64,000 bases of DNA from the NCBI RefSeq assembly GCF_020623625.1, contig NC_060200.1:814001-878000 (forward strand), given 5' to 3'. Made by a program: the position numbers and the translations under genes. Below are positions 44,850 through 56,266 of the stretch, piece after piece. This DNA comes from Saccharomycodes ludwigii (Eukaryota; Ascomycota; Saccharomycetes; Saccharomycodales; Saccharomycodaceae). Every line of letters begins with the position of its first letter. Positions within the stretch are counted from its first letter, which is position 1. Below the pieces are notes generated by a model. That model was not told the DNA's origin. It saw only the letters and a program-made list of their open reading frames with translations, and did not search any database.

Positions 44850-45255
44850 ATCTTTTTAGTAACTCTCAAGTAGATTGTTATATTTTATTACTATTTGTTC
44901 GTTTTGGGAAACAGTAGCGAAACAATTTAGTTACTAACTTGTTAGATACGTGATTTTTTATTTATATGTATATATTTATTTTTCTTTTGTTATGTGCATA
45001 GTCGGGTTACAAAATAACTTTTTTTCAATTCAAGTCTCCCAATTATTCTTCGTTATAAATGTCTTACCTAAAAAAAAAAGAAAAAAAAAAAACAAACAAA
45101 AATGGCCCCATGAATTCTTATGTACGATTTTTCGCCTATATTTGTCTGTAAAGGGCTCTTCATTCTGCTACACACTTTCCATCATATAGTGCAAACTAGG
45201 ACTTAACGTGGTAAGACTAAAACAAATAAACACATTAAAATACAATCGCACAACA
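44850..45255. other. Divergent promoter region PET117/MMF1
   Basis: 406 bp. A TACTAAC at 44932-44938 with a CATAG at 44997-45001 occurs, but no good donor precedes it. No clear factor site is seen. Confidence 0.45.
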
Positions 45256-45687
45256 ATGTTCAGAAATTTTATTAGAAACACCCAAGTTTTAAAAAGATCT
45301 GTTTCCACTTTGAAACCAATTAGAACTCAATTAGCACCACCACCAGCTGCTTCTTATTCCCAAGCTATTAAAGTTAACAACTTAATTTTTGTTTCTGGTC
45401 AAATCCCAATGACCCCAGAAAATAAACCTGTCGAAGGTACTGTTTCTGATAAAGCAGAACAAGTTATTCAAAATGTTAAGAATATTTTGGAAGCTGGTAA
45501 CTCCGGTTTAGAGAATGTTGTCAAAGTTAATATTTTCTTGGCTGATATTAAAGACTTTGGTGAATTTAACGGTGTTTATGCCAAGTACTTTAATACTCAT
45601 AAGCCAGCTAGATCTTGTGTTGCTGTTAAGGATTTACCATTAGGCGTTGCTTTAGAAATGGAAGCCATTGCTGTTGAAAAAGACTGA
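45256..45687 (+). CDS. MMF1: Mitochondrial RidA/YjgF enamine deaminase Mmf1
   Basis: Hydrolyses reactive 2-aminoacrylate-type enamines made by PLP enzymes, protecting isoleucine synthesis and mitochondrial DNA. 143 residues (145 in S. cerevisiae Mmf1). A basic presequence (MFRNFIRNTQVLKRSVSTLK) points to mitochondria, unlike cytosolic Hmf1, which lacks one. The RidA core follows: PAASYSQAIKVNNLIFVSGQ, VIQNVKNILEAGNSGLENVV, FNGVYAKYF, and the substrate-binding Arg in KPARSCVAVKDLPLGV. The open frame extends 16 codons upstream but has no other ATG, so 45256 is the start. One gene stands for MMF1 and HMF1. Confidence 0.96.
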   Translation: MFRNFIRNTQVLKRSVSTLKPIRTQLAPPPAASYSQAIKVNNLIFVSGQIPMTPENKPVEGTVSDKAEQVIQNVKNILEAGNSGLENVVKVNIFLADIKDFGEFNGVYAKYFNTHKPARSCVAVKDLPLGVALEMEAIAVEKD

Positions 45688-46825
45688 GGAAGTCGCTGAT
45701 GAATATAAACTAATTTATATTTTTTACTTTAACGACCATTTTTTTTTTTTTTTTTTTAATTTAAGTTTGTTAGTATAAATATTAAGTTAATATTTAATTT
45801 AATAACTAGTTATAATTTTGTTGTTACGAACACGCCCGATGAAAATAAGTCAGAAATTATGTCATTATTAAGTATGTCTGATCTTTTTTATTTAAGAATT
45901 GATCTTATTATATAAATAACTATAGTTCAATAGTCTTTTTAACAATACCATTAGCAACCTATTTAAGATTTAATAAAACAGTTTTATCCATATAAAAAGG
46001 GGATAATTAAGGTCCAATTAGTTTTCTCTCTCTTTTTAGACGCATAACTCTATTTCAGTTTAAATGGGGGGGGGGGAAGGGAAGTCAAATAAACCCTTAT
46101 ATAGGGTTTATTTTAAATTATAAATTTTACAAAAAAAATACTTTGAGACAATAATGTATGGGTTCTTATTTGTCAAAAATAATTTTTTTGTTTAAAAAAT
46201 GTTTTTCATTGTAATATTTTGAATAATTATTTACCCTAGTTCGTGAACAAGGCTTATATATTGAGTTCTTCCTCATTAGTTTGAATTTTATATTCCTTTT
46301 TCAATAAACTTTCGCTTTAATACATTAGCTATCAAGCTTTTTAATTTTTTTTTATTGAAGCGCATTTTTTTTTTTTTTTTTTTTTTTTTTAGGCTTGCTT
46401 TACGATTAACTTTAATTATTTCCTTTCCTTCAATTTATTCATTCTCCTTCTAAAGTTTTCTGTTAGACGAACTTTTTTTTTCTTACCTTTCCTTTGAACC
46501 TAGACAAAAAAAAAAAAAAAAAAACTTTTTGTTAGATGAAAATAAATATTTACCCAAATAAATCATTATTATTGCTTATTGTCTACGAATTTCTCAACAT
46601 CAAAAAAAAAAAAAAAGAAAAAAGAAAAAGAAAAAGAAAAAGAAAAAAGTTTTTTTTTTTTCCTTTTTTTCTCTTTTCTAATTTATTTACTAATATTATT
46701 CAATGACACTCTTGTAAATACGTTATCTGAAATCTGTCTGTTTAAATTTATATACACACATACTTTTACCTTACAAAAAGTTTAAAAAGGCTAGTTACAG
46801 AAATACACCAGAAACAACGACAACG
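45688..46825. other. Intergenic region MMF1-RPL34
   Basis: 1.14 kb with the MMF1 3' flank and RPL34 promoter. It contains a G run near 46068-46076 followed by a strong hairpin at 46087-46113, T runs near 46366-46390, and a (GAAAAA)n array near 46617-46646. No Rap1 site was recognised. Confidence 0.5.
46087..46113. repeat. 11-bp inverted repeat with 5-nt loop
   Basis: AAATAAACCCT (46087-46097) pairs perfectly with AGGGTTTATTT (46103-46113) around TATAT. It lies 400 bp past MMF1 and 713 bp before RPL34. It could mark the end of an unannotated transcript; no function is shown. Confidence 0.8.
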
Positions 46826-47974
46826 ATGGCTCAACGTGTTACTTACAGAAGAAGAAATCCATGTATGTTATAAATTAATAAAATTATAAAGATAATAAAA
46901 AGAAAAGCATCATGTCATACTTTGTTCAAATTTTTTTTTTAACTTCATAGCTTTATATACGGGTACATATGCGATATTGCATTAAGAAATAATAGCTTCT
47001 GGGGAAACATGATTTGTATTTTTTAAAAAAAAAACATGAGGATAACAATTGCAATAAAGGAAGAAAGCAAAAATATGTGAAGTGTTTTTGAAAGATATAT
47101 TTAAGTGGAAATATTAATATTATTTAATGTATCAGGTCTGTGCACAAACAAGATTCATAAACAATTTCAAACCATGAGAATTAAAACTCTTCAAAGATAT
47201 GTCATAAAGACTAAAGCAACACTTTAATTGATATTCATGGTGAAAAAGTATACTTATTTTTCAATAACATTCTGCATAGTGCTGTATTAAAGATGCAAAA
47301 AAAAAAAAAAGGAAATTGTTATACATTTATAACTTACAACAAAAAAATTGGATTGTAATTATTCACACGACGTTGAACACTTGAATATAATCTGTATTAT
47401 ATCCTTTTTCATCCTTTGGTTCTTCCATATTACTCCCAAAAGCGTTTTTTACACATTTTTGTGTGCATGTGAATATTTAATGAATTTTTGAACAAAAAGG
47501 TGTTTATACTTTCAATACAAAAAACTTTGAATCAAATTTACTAACTTTTTACTTTTTGTTTATGTTATATTTATTTTTATTTGTTTTTCAAATGAAATGA
47601 ATACTTTCTAATTAACAAGATTTTTTTTTAATGTAGACAACACTAAATCCAACCAGATCAAGGTTGTTAAGACCCCAGGTGGTAACTTGCGTGCTCAACA
47701 CGTTAAGAAGTTAGCTACTAGACCAAAGTGTGGTGATTGTGGTATTGCTTTACCAGGTGTTGTTGCTTTGAGACCAAGACAATACGCCAATGTTTCTAAG
47801 ACTAAAAAAACTGTTTCTAGAGCTTACGGTGGTTCCAGATGTGCCAACTGTGTCAAAGAAAGAATTGTCAGAGCTTTCTTAATTGAAGAACAAAAGATTG
47901 TTAAGAAGGTTGTTAAGGAACAAGCCGAAGCTGCCAAGAAGGCTGAAAAGACCAAGGGTAAGAACAAGAAATAA
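46826..47974 (+). CDS. RPL34: 60S ribosomal protein L34 (eL34), spliced
   Basis: Component of the large ribosomal subunit. Exons 46826-46862 (MAQRVTYRRRNP plus one base) and 47637-47974 give 124 residues (121 in S. cerevisiae). The join restores Y-NTKSNQIKVVKTPGG. Hallmarks are QHVKKLATRPKCGDCG with the zinc-type Cys pair, RPRQYANVSKT, VSRAYGGSRCANCVKERIVR with the second Cys pair, and a Lys-rich tail. Codon use in exon 2 is strongly biased (AAG, GGT, GTT, AGA), as in highly expressed yeast genes. S. cerevisiae has RPL34A and RPL34B with an intron at the same place. Confidence 0.98.
46863..47636 (+). other. RPL34 intron (774 nt)
   Basis: Donor GTATGT, branch site TACTAAC at 47539-47545, acceptor ATGTAG ending at 47636; phase 1. 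It is about twice as long as the S. cerevisiae introns in this gene. I looked for a nested box C/D or H/ACA RNA and could not support one. Confidence 0.95.
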
Positions 47975-48095
47975 ACTTAGTTATTAAAACTATTACAATA
48001 TAATATTGTTTTATTTAATTTTATATAAAATATTATATTATTGTGTATAATTTTCTTTTTCTTTGTTATTTTTAAACTACCATGCAATATTGTTT

Positions 48096-48127
<32 letters not shown>

Positions 48128-48531
48128 GCCTTTGCTACTGAAATTATATCATTATTTATCTTTCTAACTTCCTGGAATTAAAAGAATTAAAGCTTATTAG
48201 TTCGTAATTTTTTTTTTTTTTTTATATTATTTATTAGCAGATATTTACGTCATTATTTCTATTAACTTAAAAGTTCGTATAAAATGAGAATCATTTATTT
48301 TTAGAAAAAAGGTCAAGTAACTATTGACGAACCTGTGTTCAATTCAATAGATACTTTGTTCTTATTGGATTGAAAAATAAAGTTTTTTTTTTTTTTTTTT
48401 TTTTTTCCCTTTTCTTTTACCTTATTTTATCTTCTTCTCTTTATGGACACTTCCACATTTAACCCAAACAGTTATACTTTACTTAAAGTGCATTTACAAA
48501 TCAATTTATATCTAAAATAAACCAACTATCG
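47975..48531. other. Intergenic region RPL34-NEO1
   Basis: 557 bp with T runs near 48102-48127, 48209-48223 and 48381-48406. No gene or specific site is recognised. Confidence 0.5.
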
Positions 48532-51500
48532 ATGTCGTTTGCGCCTCCTCCCGGATCAACAAGATTAGCAAACACTCAATTAAGTGGGAAAAATAATATA
48601 AACAGTAGCAATAACAACAACAACAACAACAAAAACAACATCAATAAAAAGATAAAACAATCAAGTCATTATCAATCACATTTTGACGAATCCTTAGAAG
48701 CTGCCTTAGATTCATTAGAATTGGGAGATATTCCAGATTCTGGAAGATCATCGGTGGAAAGTTTCGAATTACATACTCTAAATAACAATAACAACACAAG
48801 CCAATCAAATAAAAATAATAGTACTAATAATACTAGTAGTACGCCCGATTACAGGGAAAACGTAGATTTAAGCACCACTAATACCAACAATAATACTGAT
48901 AATAACATAATAAAATCAAAAAATATCAGTATTCCTAATTTCATCTCTATGTTTTTTTCTAGGGTTTCCGCTAAACAACCGTATAGTAAAATTGAATTAT
49001 CAGAAGGAAATGTAGAAAGAGAAATTCAACCTCATACAACACCGGTATTTGATAGAAACAAGTACCCATCAAATGCTATTTCAAATGCAAAATATAATCC
49101 CATTACTTTTGTTCCAATAATCTTGTACGAGCAATTTAAATTTTTTTTCAACCTATACTTTTTGTTAGTAGCATTGTCTCAAACTATACCAGCTTTAAGA
49201 ATAGGTTACCTTTCGTCATATGTTTTGCCTTTAGCCTTTGTTTTGGCAGTTACGATGAGTAAAGAAGCCTTAGATGATATCCAAAGAAGAAAAAGAGATA
49301 AAGAATCCAATAATGAACTTTATGAAGTAATAAATCAGTCTAAATTAGTTCCTAGTAAAGATTTGAAAGTTGGTGATTTAGTTAAATTGCATAAAGGTAT
49401 TCGAATTCCGGCCGATATGATTTTATTGCAAAGTAGTGAGGCGTCTGGAGAAACTTTTATCAAAACCGATCAATTGGATGGAGAAACTGATTGGAAATTA
49501 CGTGTCTCTTGTCCGGTAACCCAAAAACTGTCAAATGACCAATTGATTAATAATATCACCATTGTTGCAGAAGTGCCACATAAATCCATTCACACCTTTA
49601 CTGGGAAATTAACGTTCAATGAAACCACCTCGCATGCGTTAACTGTTGATAACGCTTTATGGGCAAATACAGTTCTAGCATCCACAGGGACCTGCATTGG
49701 TTGTGTTATTTACACCGGGAGTGATACGAGACAAGCAATGAATACAACAACGCCTAAGGTGAAAACCGGACTACTAGAGTTAGAAATCAATAATCTTTCC
49801 AAAATTTTATGTTTGTCTGTTTTTATATTATCTATTCTTTTGGTGCTATTTGCTGGTTTTGACAATCCAGATTGGTATATTGATGTAATGAGATATTTGA
49901 TTCTATTTTCCAGTATTATACCTGTTTCTTTACGAGTCAACTTGGATTTGGGGAAGTCAGTGTACGCTTATCAAATAGAACATGATACTTCTATTCCAGA
50001 AACAATTGTGAGAACAAGTACTATTCCTGAGGATTTGGGTCGTATTGAATATTTGTTAAGCGACAAAACTGGTACATTAACTCAAAATGATATGGAGTTG
50101 AAAAAACTACATTTAGGTACGATTGCATATACTCAAGAATCATTTGATTTATTGCGGGATAGTGTCAGTTCTGTAACTGAGGGTGTATCTTCTCCTGGGA
50201 ACGTTGCCACTAGCAACATTGATGGCAGTACTATTGGCATGGGTACCAACAAAATTAACTCAAGAAGAAACATTAATCAAAGAGTTTATGATATGTTAAT
50301 AACCTTGGCTTTATGCCATAACGTTACTCCAACATTTGAGGATAACGGGGAATTGAGCTATCAGGCAGCTTCGCCCGATGAGATTGCCATTGTAAAATTT
50401 ACGCAGGAGGTTGGGCTCTCCTTATTTAAAAGAGATCGTGAGTCTATCACCTTATATCAAGAAGCCAGTAAGTCTTATTTGGAATACAAAATTTTGTATG
50501 TTTTCCCGTTTAATTCAGATACCAAGAGGATGGGGATTATAGTCAAGAGTCAATCGCCCGCTCAAGATGACTACTGGTTTTTGGAAAAAGGAGCTGATAC
50601 TGTAATGACGAAGATAGTTGCTAGTAACGATTGGTTAGAAGAAGAGACAGGGAATATGGCGAGAGAGGGGTTGAGAACTTTAGTGATTGGCAGAAAGAAA
50701 TTGTCAGCGTCGAAATATAAAATTTTTTCTTCCGAATACGAAAAGGCATCTTTATCCATGATTAACAGGGATGAGGCCATGAGCAAATGCATCACTAAAT
50801 ATTTGGAACACGATTTAGAACTATTAGGGCTAACTGGTGTTGAAGATAAATTACAAAAAGATGTTAAAACTTCCATTGAATTGTTGAGAAACGCAGGTGT
50901 TAAAATTTGGATGTTGACTGGTGATAAAGTGGAAACAGCCAAATGTGTTTCCATTAGTGCGAAATTAATATCACGTGGTCAATATGTTCACACGATTATT
51001 AAAAAAAGCAAGCCTGAAGAGAGTGCCTTATCATCTTTGGAATACTTGACAGTAAATAAAAACGCTGTTCTTATAATAGACGGTGAGTCTTTGGGTATGT
51101 ACCTGACTTACTATAGGGAGGAATTTTTCAATGCGGTTATCCAATTACCTGCTGTAGTTGCATGTCGTTGTACTCCACAACAAAAGGCAGACGTTGCCAT
51201 GTTTATTAGACAGTTTACTGGCAAAAGGGTTTGTTGTATTGGAGATGGTGGTAACGATGTTAGCATGATCCAATCTGCTGATGTTGGCGTTGGGATTGTG
51301 GGTAAAGAGGGGAAACAGGCATCTTTGGCTGCTGATTTTTCTATTTCCCAGTTTTGCCATTTAACCAAATTACTGTTATGGCATGGTAGAAATTCTTACA
51401 AGAGATCAGCAAAATTGGCACAATTTGTCATGCATAGGGGGCTAATCATTTCAGTTTGTCAAGCCTTGTATTCCATTTGCTCGTCATTTGAGCCTATTGC

Positions 51501-52053
51501 ATTATTTCAAGGTTGGTTAATGGTTGGCTATTCTACATGTTACACCATGGCACCCGTTTTTTCTTTGACCACTGACCATGATATCGATGAATCCTTGGCG
51601 ATTATATATCCTGAGTTATACAAAGAATTGACAGAGGGTAAAAGTTTGTCATATAAAACATTTTTTAGCTGGTGTTTGTTATCTTTATTTCAAGGTATTG
51701 TTATTCAAGGATTTGCTCAAAAATTCACTAGTATCTTGGAAATTGATTTTACAAAGATGGTCGCCTTAAGTTTTACAGTTTTAGTTATGAATGAGTTAAC
51801 AATGGTTGCGTTGGAAATTAAAACTTGGAATAAAACAATGGCCATTGCTGAAATTCTAACGTTTATTTGTTATTTTGTAACAGTTCCCTTTTTAGGTGAA
51901 TATTTTAATTTGGAATATGTTTTAACTGTTCAATTTCTAATACAAATGGCCCTGATTTTAGGCTTATCTATTATCCCAGTTTGGATAGCAAAGGCAATTT
52001 ATAGAAAATTCAATTTGCCAACATATGTAAAAGTGCAACAGTTTTCCACATGA
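48532..52053 (+). CDS. NEO1: P4-type phospholipid flippase Neo1
   Basis: Essential P4-ATPase moving phosphatidylethanolamine and phosphatidylserine to the cytosolic leaflet in Golgi and endosomes; unlike other yeast P4-ATPases it acts without a Cdc50-family subunit. 1173 residues (1151 in S. cerevisiae). An Asn-rich N-terminus precedes membrane helices 1-2 (about 203-245). The actuator motif is TDQLDGETDWKLR, the phosphorylation site is Asp511 in LSDKTGTLTQND, the nucleotide-binding part includes AASPDEIAIVKF, and the hinge is KIWMLTGDKVETA with CIGDGGNDVSMIQSADVGVGI. Six C-terminal helices follow. Beside SYG1 and MET30 as on chromosome IX. Confidence 0.97.
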   Translation: MSFAPPPGSTRLANTQLSGKNNINSSNNNNNNNKNNINKKIKQSSHYQSHFDESLEAALDSLELGDIPDSGRSSVESFELHTLNNNNNTSQSNKNNSTNNTSSTPDYRENVDLSTTNTNNNTDNNIIKSKNISIPNFISMFFSRVSAKQPYSKIELSEGNVEREIQPHTTPVFDRNKYPSNAISNAKYNPITFVPIILYEQFKFFFNLYFLLVALSQTIPALRIGYLSSYVLPLAFVLAVTMSKEALDDIQRRKRDKESNNELYEVINQSKLVPSKDLKVGDLVKLHKGIRIPADMILLQSSEASGETFIKTDQLDGETDWKLRVSCPVTQKLSNDQLINNITIVAEVPHKSIHTFTGKLTFNETTSHALTVDNALWANTVLASTGTCIGCVIYTGSDTRQAMNTTTPKVKTGLLELEINNLSKILCLSVFILSILLVLFAGFDNPDWYIDVMRYLILFSSIIPVSLRVNLDLGKSVYAYQIEHDTSIPETIVRTSTIPEDLGRIEYLLSDKTGTLTQNDMELKKLHLGTIAYTQESFDLLRDSVSSVTEGVSSPGNVATSNIDGSTIGMGTNKINSRRNINQRVYDMLITLALCHNVTPTFEDNGELSYQAASPDEIAIVKFTQEVGLSLFKRDRESITLYQEASKSYLEYKILYVFPFNSDTKRMGIIVKSQSPAQDDYWFLEKGADTVMTKIVASNDWLEEETGNMAREGLRTLVIGRKKLSASKYKIFSSEYEKASLSMINRDEAMSKCITKYLEHDLELLGLTGVEDKLQKDVKTSIELLRNAGVKIWMLTGDKVETAKCVSISAKLISRGQYVHTIIKKSKPEESALSSLEYLTVNKNAVLIIDGESLGMYLTYYREEFFNAVIQLPAVVACRCTPQQKADVAMFIRQFTGKRVCCIGDGGNDVSMIQSADVGVGIVGKEGKQASLAADFSISQFCHLTKLLLWHGRNSYKRSAKLAQFVMHRGLIISVCQALYSICSSFEPIALFQGWLMVGYSTCYTMAPVFSLTTDHDIDESLAIIYPELYKELTEGKSLSYKTFFSWCLLSLFQGIVIQGFAQKFTSILEIDFTKMVALSFTVLVMNELTMVALEIKTWNKTMAIAEILTFICYFVTVPFLGEYFNLEYVLTVQFLIQMALILGLSIIPVWIAKAIYRKFNLPTYVKVQQFST

Positions 52054-52213
52054 TTTTTTTTTCTAGTTTTTCTAATTTTTCTAATTTTAGTATCTCTTAC
52101 AATTACATTTTTTTTTCTTTTTTAAATATATAAATAACTTATCGATGAATATAAAATACATATTTAACCTGATTTAATTTATCTTTAAGGGGGGAGAAGG
52201 AAAAAGGAAAAAG

Positions 52214-52250
<37 letters not shown>

Positions 52251-52293
52251 TTTCTTTACCAAAAGTTATATTCCATAGATTGACCGAAAAGTA

Positions 52294-52408
52294 TTATCTT
52301 ATAGATTCCATTTCACTTTCGCTTATATTGCCATCATTTTCAAGGTCAAGATCAAGGTCATCATCGTCGTTGTCATCATAATCATCATCCTCATCATAAT
52401 CATCATCA

Positions 52409-52467
<59 letters not shown>

Positions 52468-55179
52468 ATCATGATGTAGGTAGTTCTTACTACGTGCAAT
52501 CCTCAGACTAGAAAAACTTGGCCTTTGAAAATCGCTTGTGTGTGCCCAAGGAATACTCTTCGTCACCATTTCAAAGGCAGATAATCTCCTATGAACTTTT
52601 GGAGGTCTCTCAATATCGATTGCAGCTGGATAAAGTGGATACGGAATTTCATCATCGGCGATCGATTCTCTCTCAATAGCTTCCTGGCTTAATTGTTCTT
52701 GAATGCTTTCTTGTTCAGAGGGATCCCAGTCAATGGAACCATCTGACAGCACTTCATCGATTTTAAATGGTAATTCAGTTTCTCCCGTAACCTTGAATAG
52801 ATGAACATTAGCAACATGTTCATTTTCTATACGGAATATAACCCAGACAAATCTTCTAAAAATTTCAGCAAATGCGATAGCCAAACTATTCATTGCATTT
52901 TGCTGGATACCGGAAGGTGATACTGCATAGACAATCCACTGGAACCTAATAAGCACATCTTCGATCATGGCCAAGTAGTAGATCAATTTACCTTTCTTGG
53001 AATATTTACCAGTTTTCCAATTTCTCTTACCAGCCAAATATAAATCATTTCTTAAAAAGAAATTTGAGGAGTTTTGCTGGAAAAGAGACCAGTCCATAAC
53101 TAAATCCCAAATAGAAACGAAAGTGGAGTTGAGTATGGCAAAAGCAAAGAAAAGCGATCTATAGATTGGAACATCTTTGTTTAATCTGTACAGTGTCAAA
53201 CAAATATTATAAATCAAACTAATTGCATACTTAAATCCATTTAATAAATGGGGGAACCAGTCGCCGGAATCGAAGTATCTTCTAAAGCATTGCATCATTC
53301 TCCAATAGCTCGGCAAACAAGTGAAAACCCCCATCGATTTTGAATTTGATGAGCCACAATTTTGTGAATTTCCTGATATTATACAAAAATATAGTGCGAT
53401 ATCGGCCATGGAGTAAGTCAAAGAGGAAACAATATCGCCGAGGAAAAAATCGGCAAATTCCACTGGATAAAAGCCAGAACCTATCAATCTGATGATGGTA
53501 ATCAAGAGCCATGACTTGGAACTGTGTAACATGTCTAAAAAGGGCAAGCCCTTGGGTAATAACAAAAATGAAATTAGAACAAATGGCCAAATATCGGACC
53601 AAGGCTCCAATTTTTTAGTAAGCACCAAACTGATAAAACTGAAAATACAACATGTAATTAGAACACAAGTGGAGAAATATAGTTGTGCAGGGATTTTTGT
53701 GCTTGTAAAATCATTGTGAAACAAGGAAATACCGAATTTTGAAGTGGTCAATGTTTCACCAAAAATAATAAATCTGTAATTAATTTTGCTCTTGAACCAT
53801 ATGAAACAATCAATATTAAACATAACAGCAACTAAGCCAATCATGTACCACCCGCCCCATATAGGCAACAGGATCTTGTGTAGATTGGTATCCATTGCTG
53901 TTGTTGCTCCTAAGTATAAAGCTAGGATAATAATACACAAAGAAATACCCATATTGATACCGCTAATAAACATTTGAGCAGTTGCCGAGTTTGACTTGTG
54001 TACAGTTAATTCATTAATGGAGGATTGGAGAGTCATACTAGCCAAATGACGTGACCTTGTTTTACGGTCTTTTGAATCTTTACTTAGAGTATCAACGTAC
54101 CATACGCTTAGCTGAGATTCCCAGAAGGTGATTGGGTCATCTTTCTTATTGATATTTTGTTCATCTTTATATATTTCGTATTGTGGCAATATTGTAGACA
54201 TAAAATGGGATAATTCTTGCGTATTACAAGTTTTGTCAAATTTTTTGACAATTTTTCTGAAACCCATACAATTTATATTTCTAAAACTTTTCAACAATTC
54301 CAGATATAAATAAAACTCAGAGATTGCATTTGACAGTTGTTTTAATATTTGTTTTTTTGAATAGGAAAAAGTTTCTTGATTTCTTGCATATGGTGTGTGT
54401 GTATCTTTCGAATAAGAGTCTGCATTTTTGGTTCCGTCCTTACCAAAGGACAATTTTTTTTTTAACGAAGGAAACTCATTTAAATTGGGCAAGGAAGGTA
54501 ACAGACCGATTTCATCTAAGGATTTAATTAATTTAGTTACTGCTTTTCGAATTGGTGAAGTGGATGAAGTATTAGATGTTATGCTGTCATAATAAAGAAC
54601 GTCATCAATAGTATTGCCAAGAGGGTCTTGAATGGCGGTGCAATTATTATGTTGATCCGTTTTTTTTTTATTTTTATGCAATTTATTTCGAGTAATATTA
54701 TCGGCGTTGTTATTAAATTTACTGCCTGTATCGTTGTTATTCAATTTATTAGCTTTGCTTTTTTTCAATTTTTTAAATATCTTCACCTGTGTTTTCAAAG
54801 CAGTGAACTTTCTGTGAGCAATATGCTCTAGTTGCCATAAATAAAATTCGTTACATTTAACTAATTCAGTGGATATAACCCAATTATCAATAAAATTTTT
54901 AATGCATATTAATTGTTCATTTGTATAATTTTTACTAGAGATACTATTAGCGGTAGAATCTCCTTGTGTTTGATAATTTTCTCTATTATTTCCTTGATTA
55001 GTACCCGATGACAATAATGCGGATATGTCCGTAAAAGTTGAAGGTGATGATTTGGATAATTGATCGAAATGGTAGTTTTTATTTATTTGTTTTAATTTTT
55101 TCTTACCTAATTTGTAATCCAAATATTTGTCATTCCATTCAGGGATACTAGATTCTTGTAGATGCTCTGCAAATTTCAT
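52294..55179 (-). CDS. SYG1: SPX-EXS family protein Syg1 (XPR1-like phosphate exporter)
   Basis: Plasma-membrane protein of the Syg1/XPR1/PHO1 family; animal and plant members export phosphate and sense inositol pyrophosphates through SPX. 961 residues (902 in S. cerevisiae). The SPX domain starts at residue 1 (MKFAEHLQESSIPEWNDKYL, DYKLGKKKLKQI) and resumes after Asn-rich inserts (FYLWQLEHIAHRKFTALKTQ, GFRKIVKKFDKTCNT). Membrane helices run from about 395, and the EXS domain (about 600-800) includes FADFFLGDIVSSLTYSMADI and FEIFRRFVWVIFRIENEHV-like AEIFRRFVWVIFRIENEH. The tail ends in a run of about 26 Asp. Convergent with NEO1. Confidence 0.95.
52396..52470 (-). repeat. GAC/GAT hexanucleotide tract encoding poly-Asp in SYG1
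   Basis: A CGTCAT-type repeat on the plus strand that codes for a pure Asp run on the minus strand, followed by mixed Asp/Glu/Tyr. The alternating two-codon order suggests expansion in 6-bp steps. Confidence 0.9.
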
Positions 55180-55553
55180 ATCCGGATCAATAACTTTTTT
55201 TTTTTTTTTTTTTTTTTGGTCTGTTTTTTTTTTTTTTGTCTGTTTTTCCTTTTTGTTTCCGTCCTTTTCCTTTTATATTTGGCTGTAGAACCAGTTAACA
55301 GGTAGTAAATTGTGGTTGGTGTTAGACGCTTTTCTTCAAGACTTCTTTGGTTTGAAATTCTTTAATTTTAAGATTGTCAAATTTTGTTTAGTTTTTATAC
55401 AACCAAAGTTGTTATATCAATATTCCTTTTCAGGAAACAAGTTGATGCGTAGAAAAGCATCAACAATGAGCATCAGCTAACTTTCCTTGGCCTTTAATTT
55501 TGAGATTGTTATTTAGTCTCTTTTTCCACGTGGGAATAGATATCTAAATACCA

Positions 55554-55655
55554 GTGTTTTTTTTTTATTTTTTTATTTTTTTTATTTTTTTATTTTTTTT
55601 ATTTTTTTATTTTTTTTATTTTTTTTATTTTTTTTATTTTTTTTTTTTTATTTAT
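55554..55655. repeat. T-rich minisatellite (A plus seven or eight T)
   Basis: About ten units of a single A followed by seven or eight T, in the SYG1/HIS1 promoter region. Such DNA is stiff and excludes nucleosomes; function is inference. Confidence 0.85.
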
Positions 55656-55757
55656 TTATTTTTTTTGTTGGAAAAATTGTCATTCGGACATGTAAAATGG
55701 AACGCCGTTGCGTATTTTATTTATCAAGTTATTTTTTTTTTTTCTAGAAGTAAAATT

Positions 55758-55765
55758 TGAGTCAT
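55758..55765. promoter_or_regulatory. Gcn4-type site upstream of HIS1
   Basis: TGAGTCAT, a match to the Gcn4 core TGASTCA, about 502 bp upstream of the HIS1 ATG. Histidine genes are standard targets of general amino-acid control. The distance is large, so the call is moderate. Confidence 0.45.
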
Positions 55766-56266
55766 GTAAAAATATTTCTTTTGGTTGGATGCGCGAAAAA
55801 AAAAAAAACGATAAAAAGTAATGCCAATAATGAACCGCTGTTTCGTGTGGAGTGATAAACAGACCCATCTAAGAAAATAAGCAAGAGTGAAAAGAAATTT
55901 ACAAATATTTTTATTTTGGAAATGTACTGAATAAATCTCAAGTGAGTGAAAAAACTAAATAAATAAAAAAAAAAATGAGAAAATTTTCCTTTTTCTTTTT
56001 CTTTTTTTTTCTCTTTTTTTATTTATTTATTTATTTAATCTAATATATAAATTGGAAAACGAGAGAACGAGAATTGGAAAAAAAAAAAAAAAAAAAAAAA
56101 AAATAAATAAAAAAGCTTTAGTGCCTTGCTTTATTACATCTTTTAAATCCATATTTGTTGATTTTAATCAGATACAACCATCAATATCCGGGAAAAAAAA
56201 AAAAAAAAAAAAAAAAAAAGAAAAAATAAACAAAACTTTTTTTTTTCGATAAAGTTATAAGACATA

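Larger units (their letters stand above)
55180..56266. other. Divergent promoter region SYG1/HIS1
   Basis: 1.09 kb. A T run at 55195-55217 is sense poly(A) just before SYG1. A T7-8/A minisatellite spans about 55554-55655. A Gcn4-type site lies at 55758-55765. Two A runs (near 56079-56102 and 56194-56219) precede HIS1. No gene is seen. Confidence 0.55.

Noticed and set aside
44932-45001. TACTAAC followed by CATAG ahead of MMF1 as a leader intron.
   Set aside because: I found no consensus donor upstream on the plus strand in the short PET117/MMF1 gap.
45208-45255. Upstream extension of the MMF1 frame.
   Set aside because: It has no ATG; 45256 gives a proper mitochondrial presequence and the family length.
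46863-47636. A nested snoRNA in the RPL34 intron.
   Set aside because: No convincing C/D box pair or H/ACA arrangement could be read by eye.
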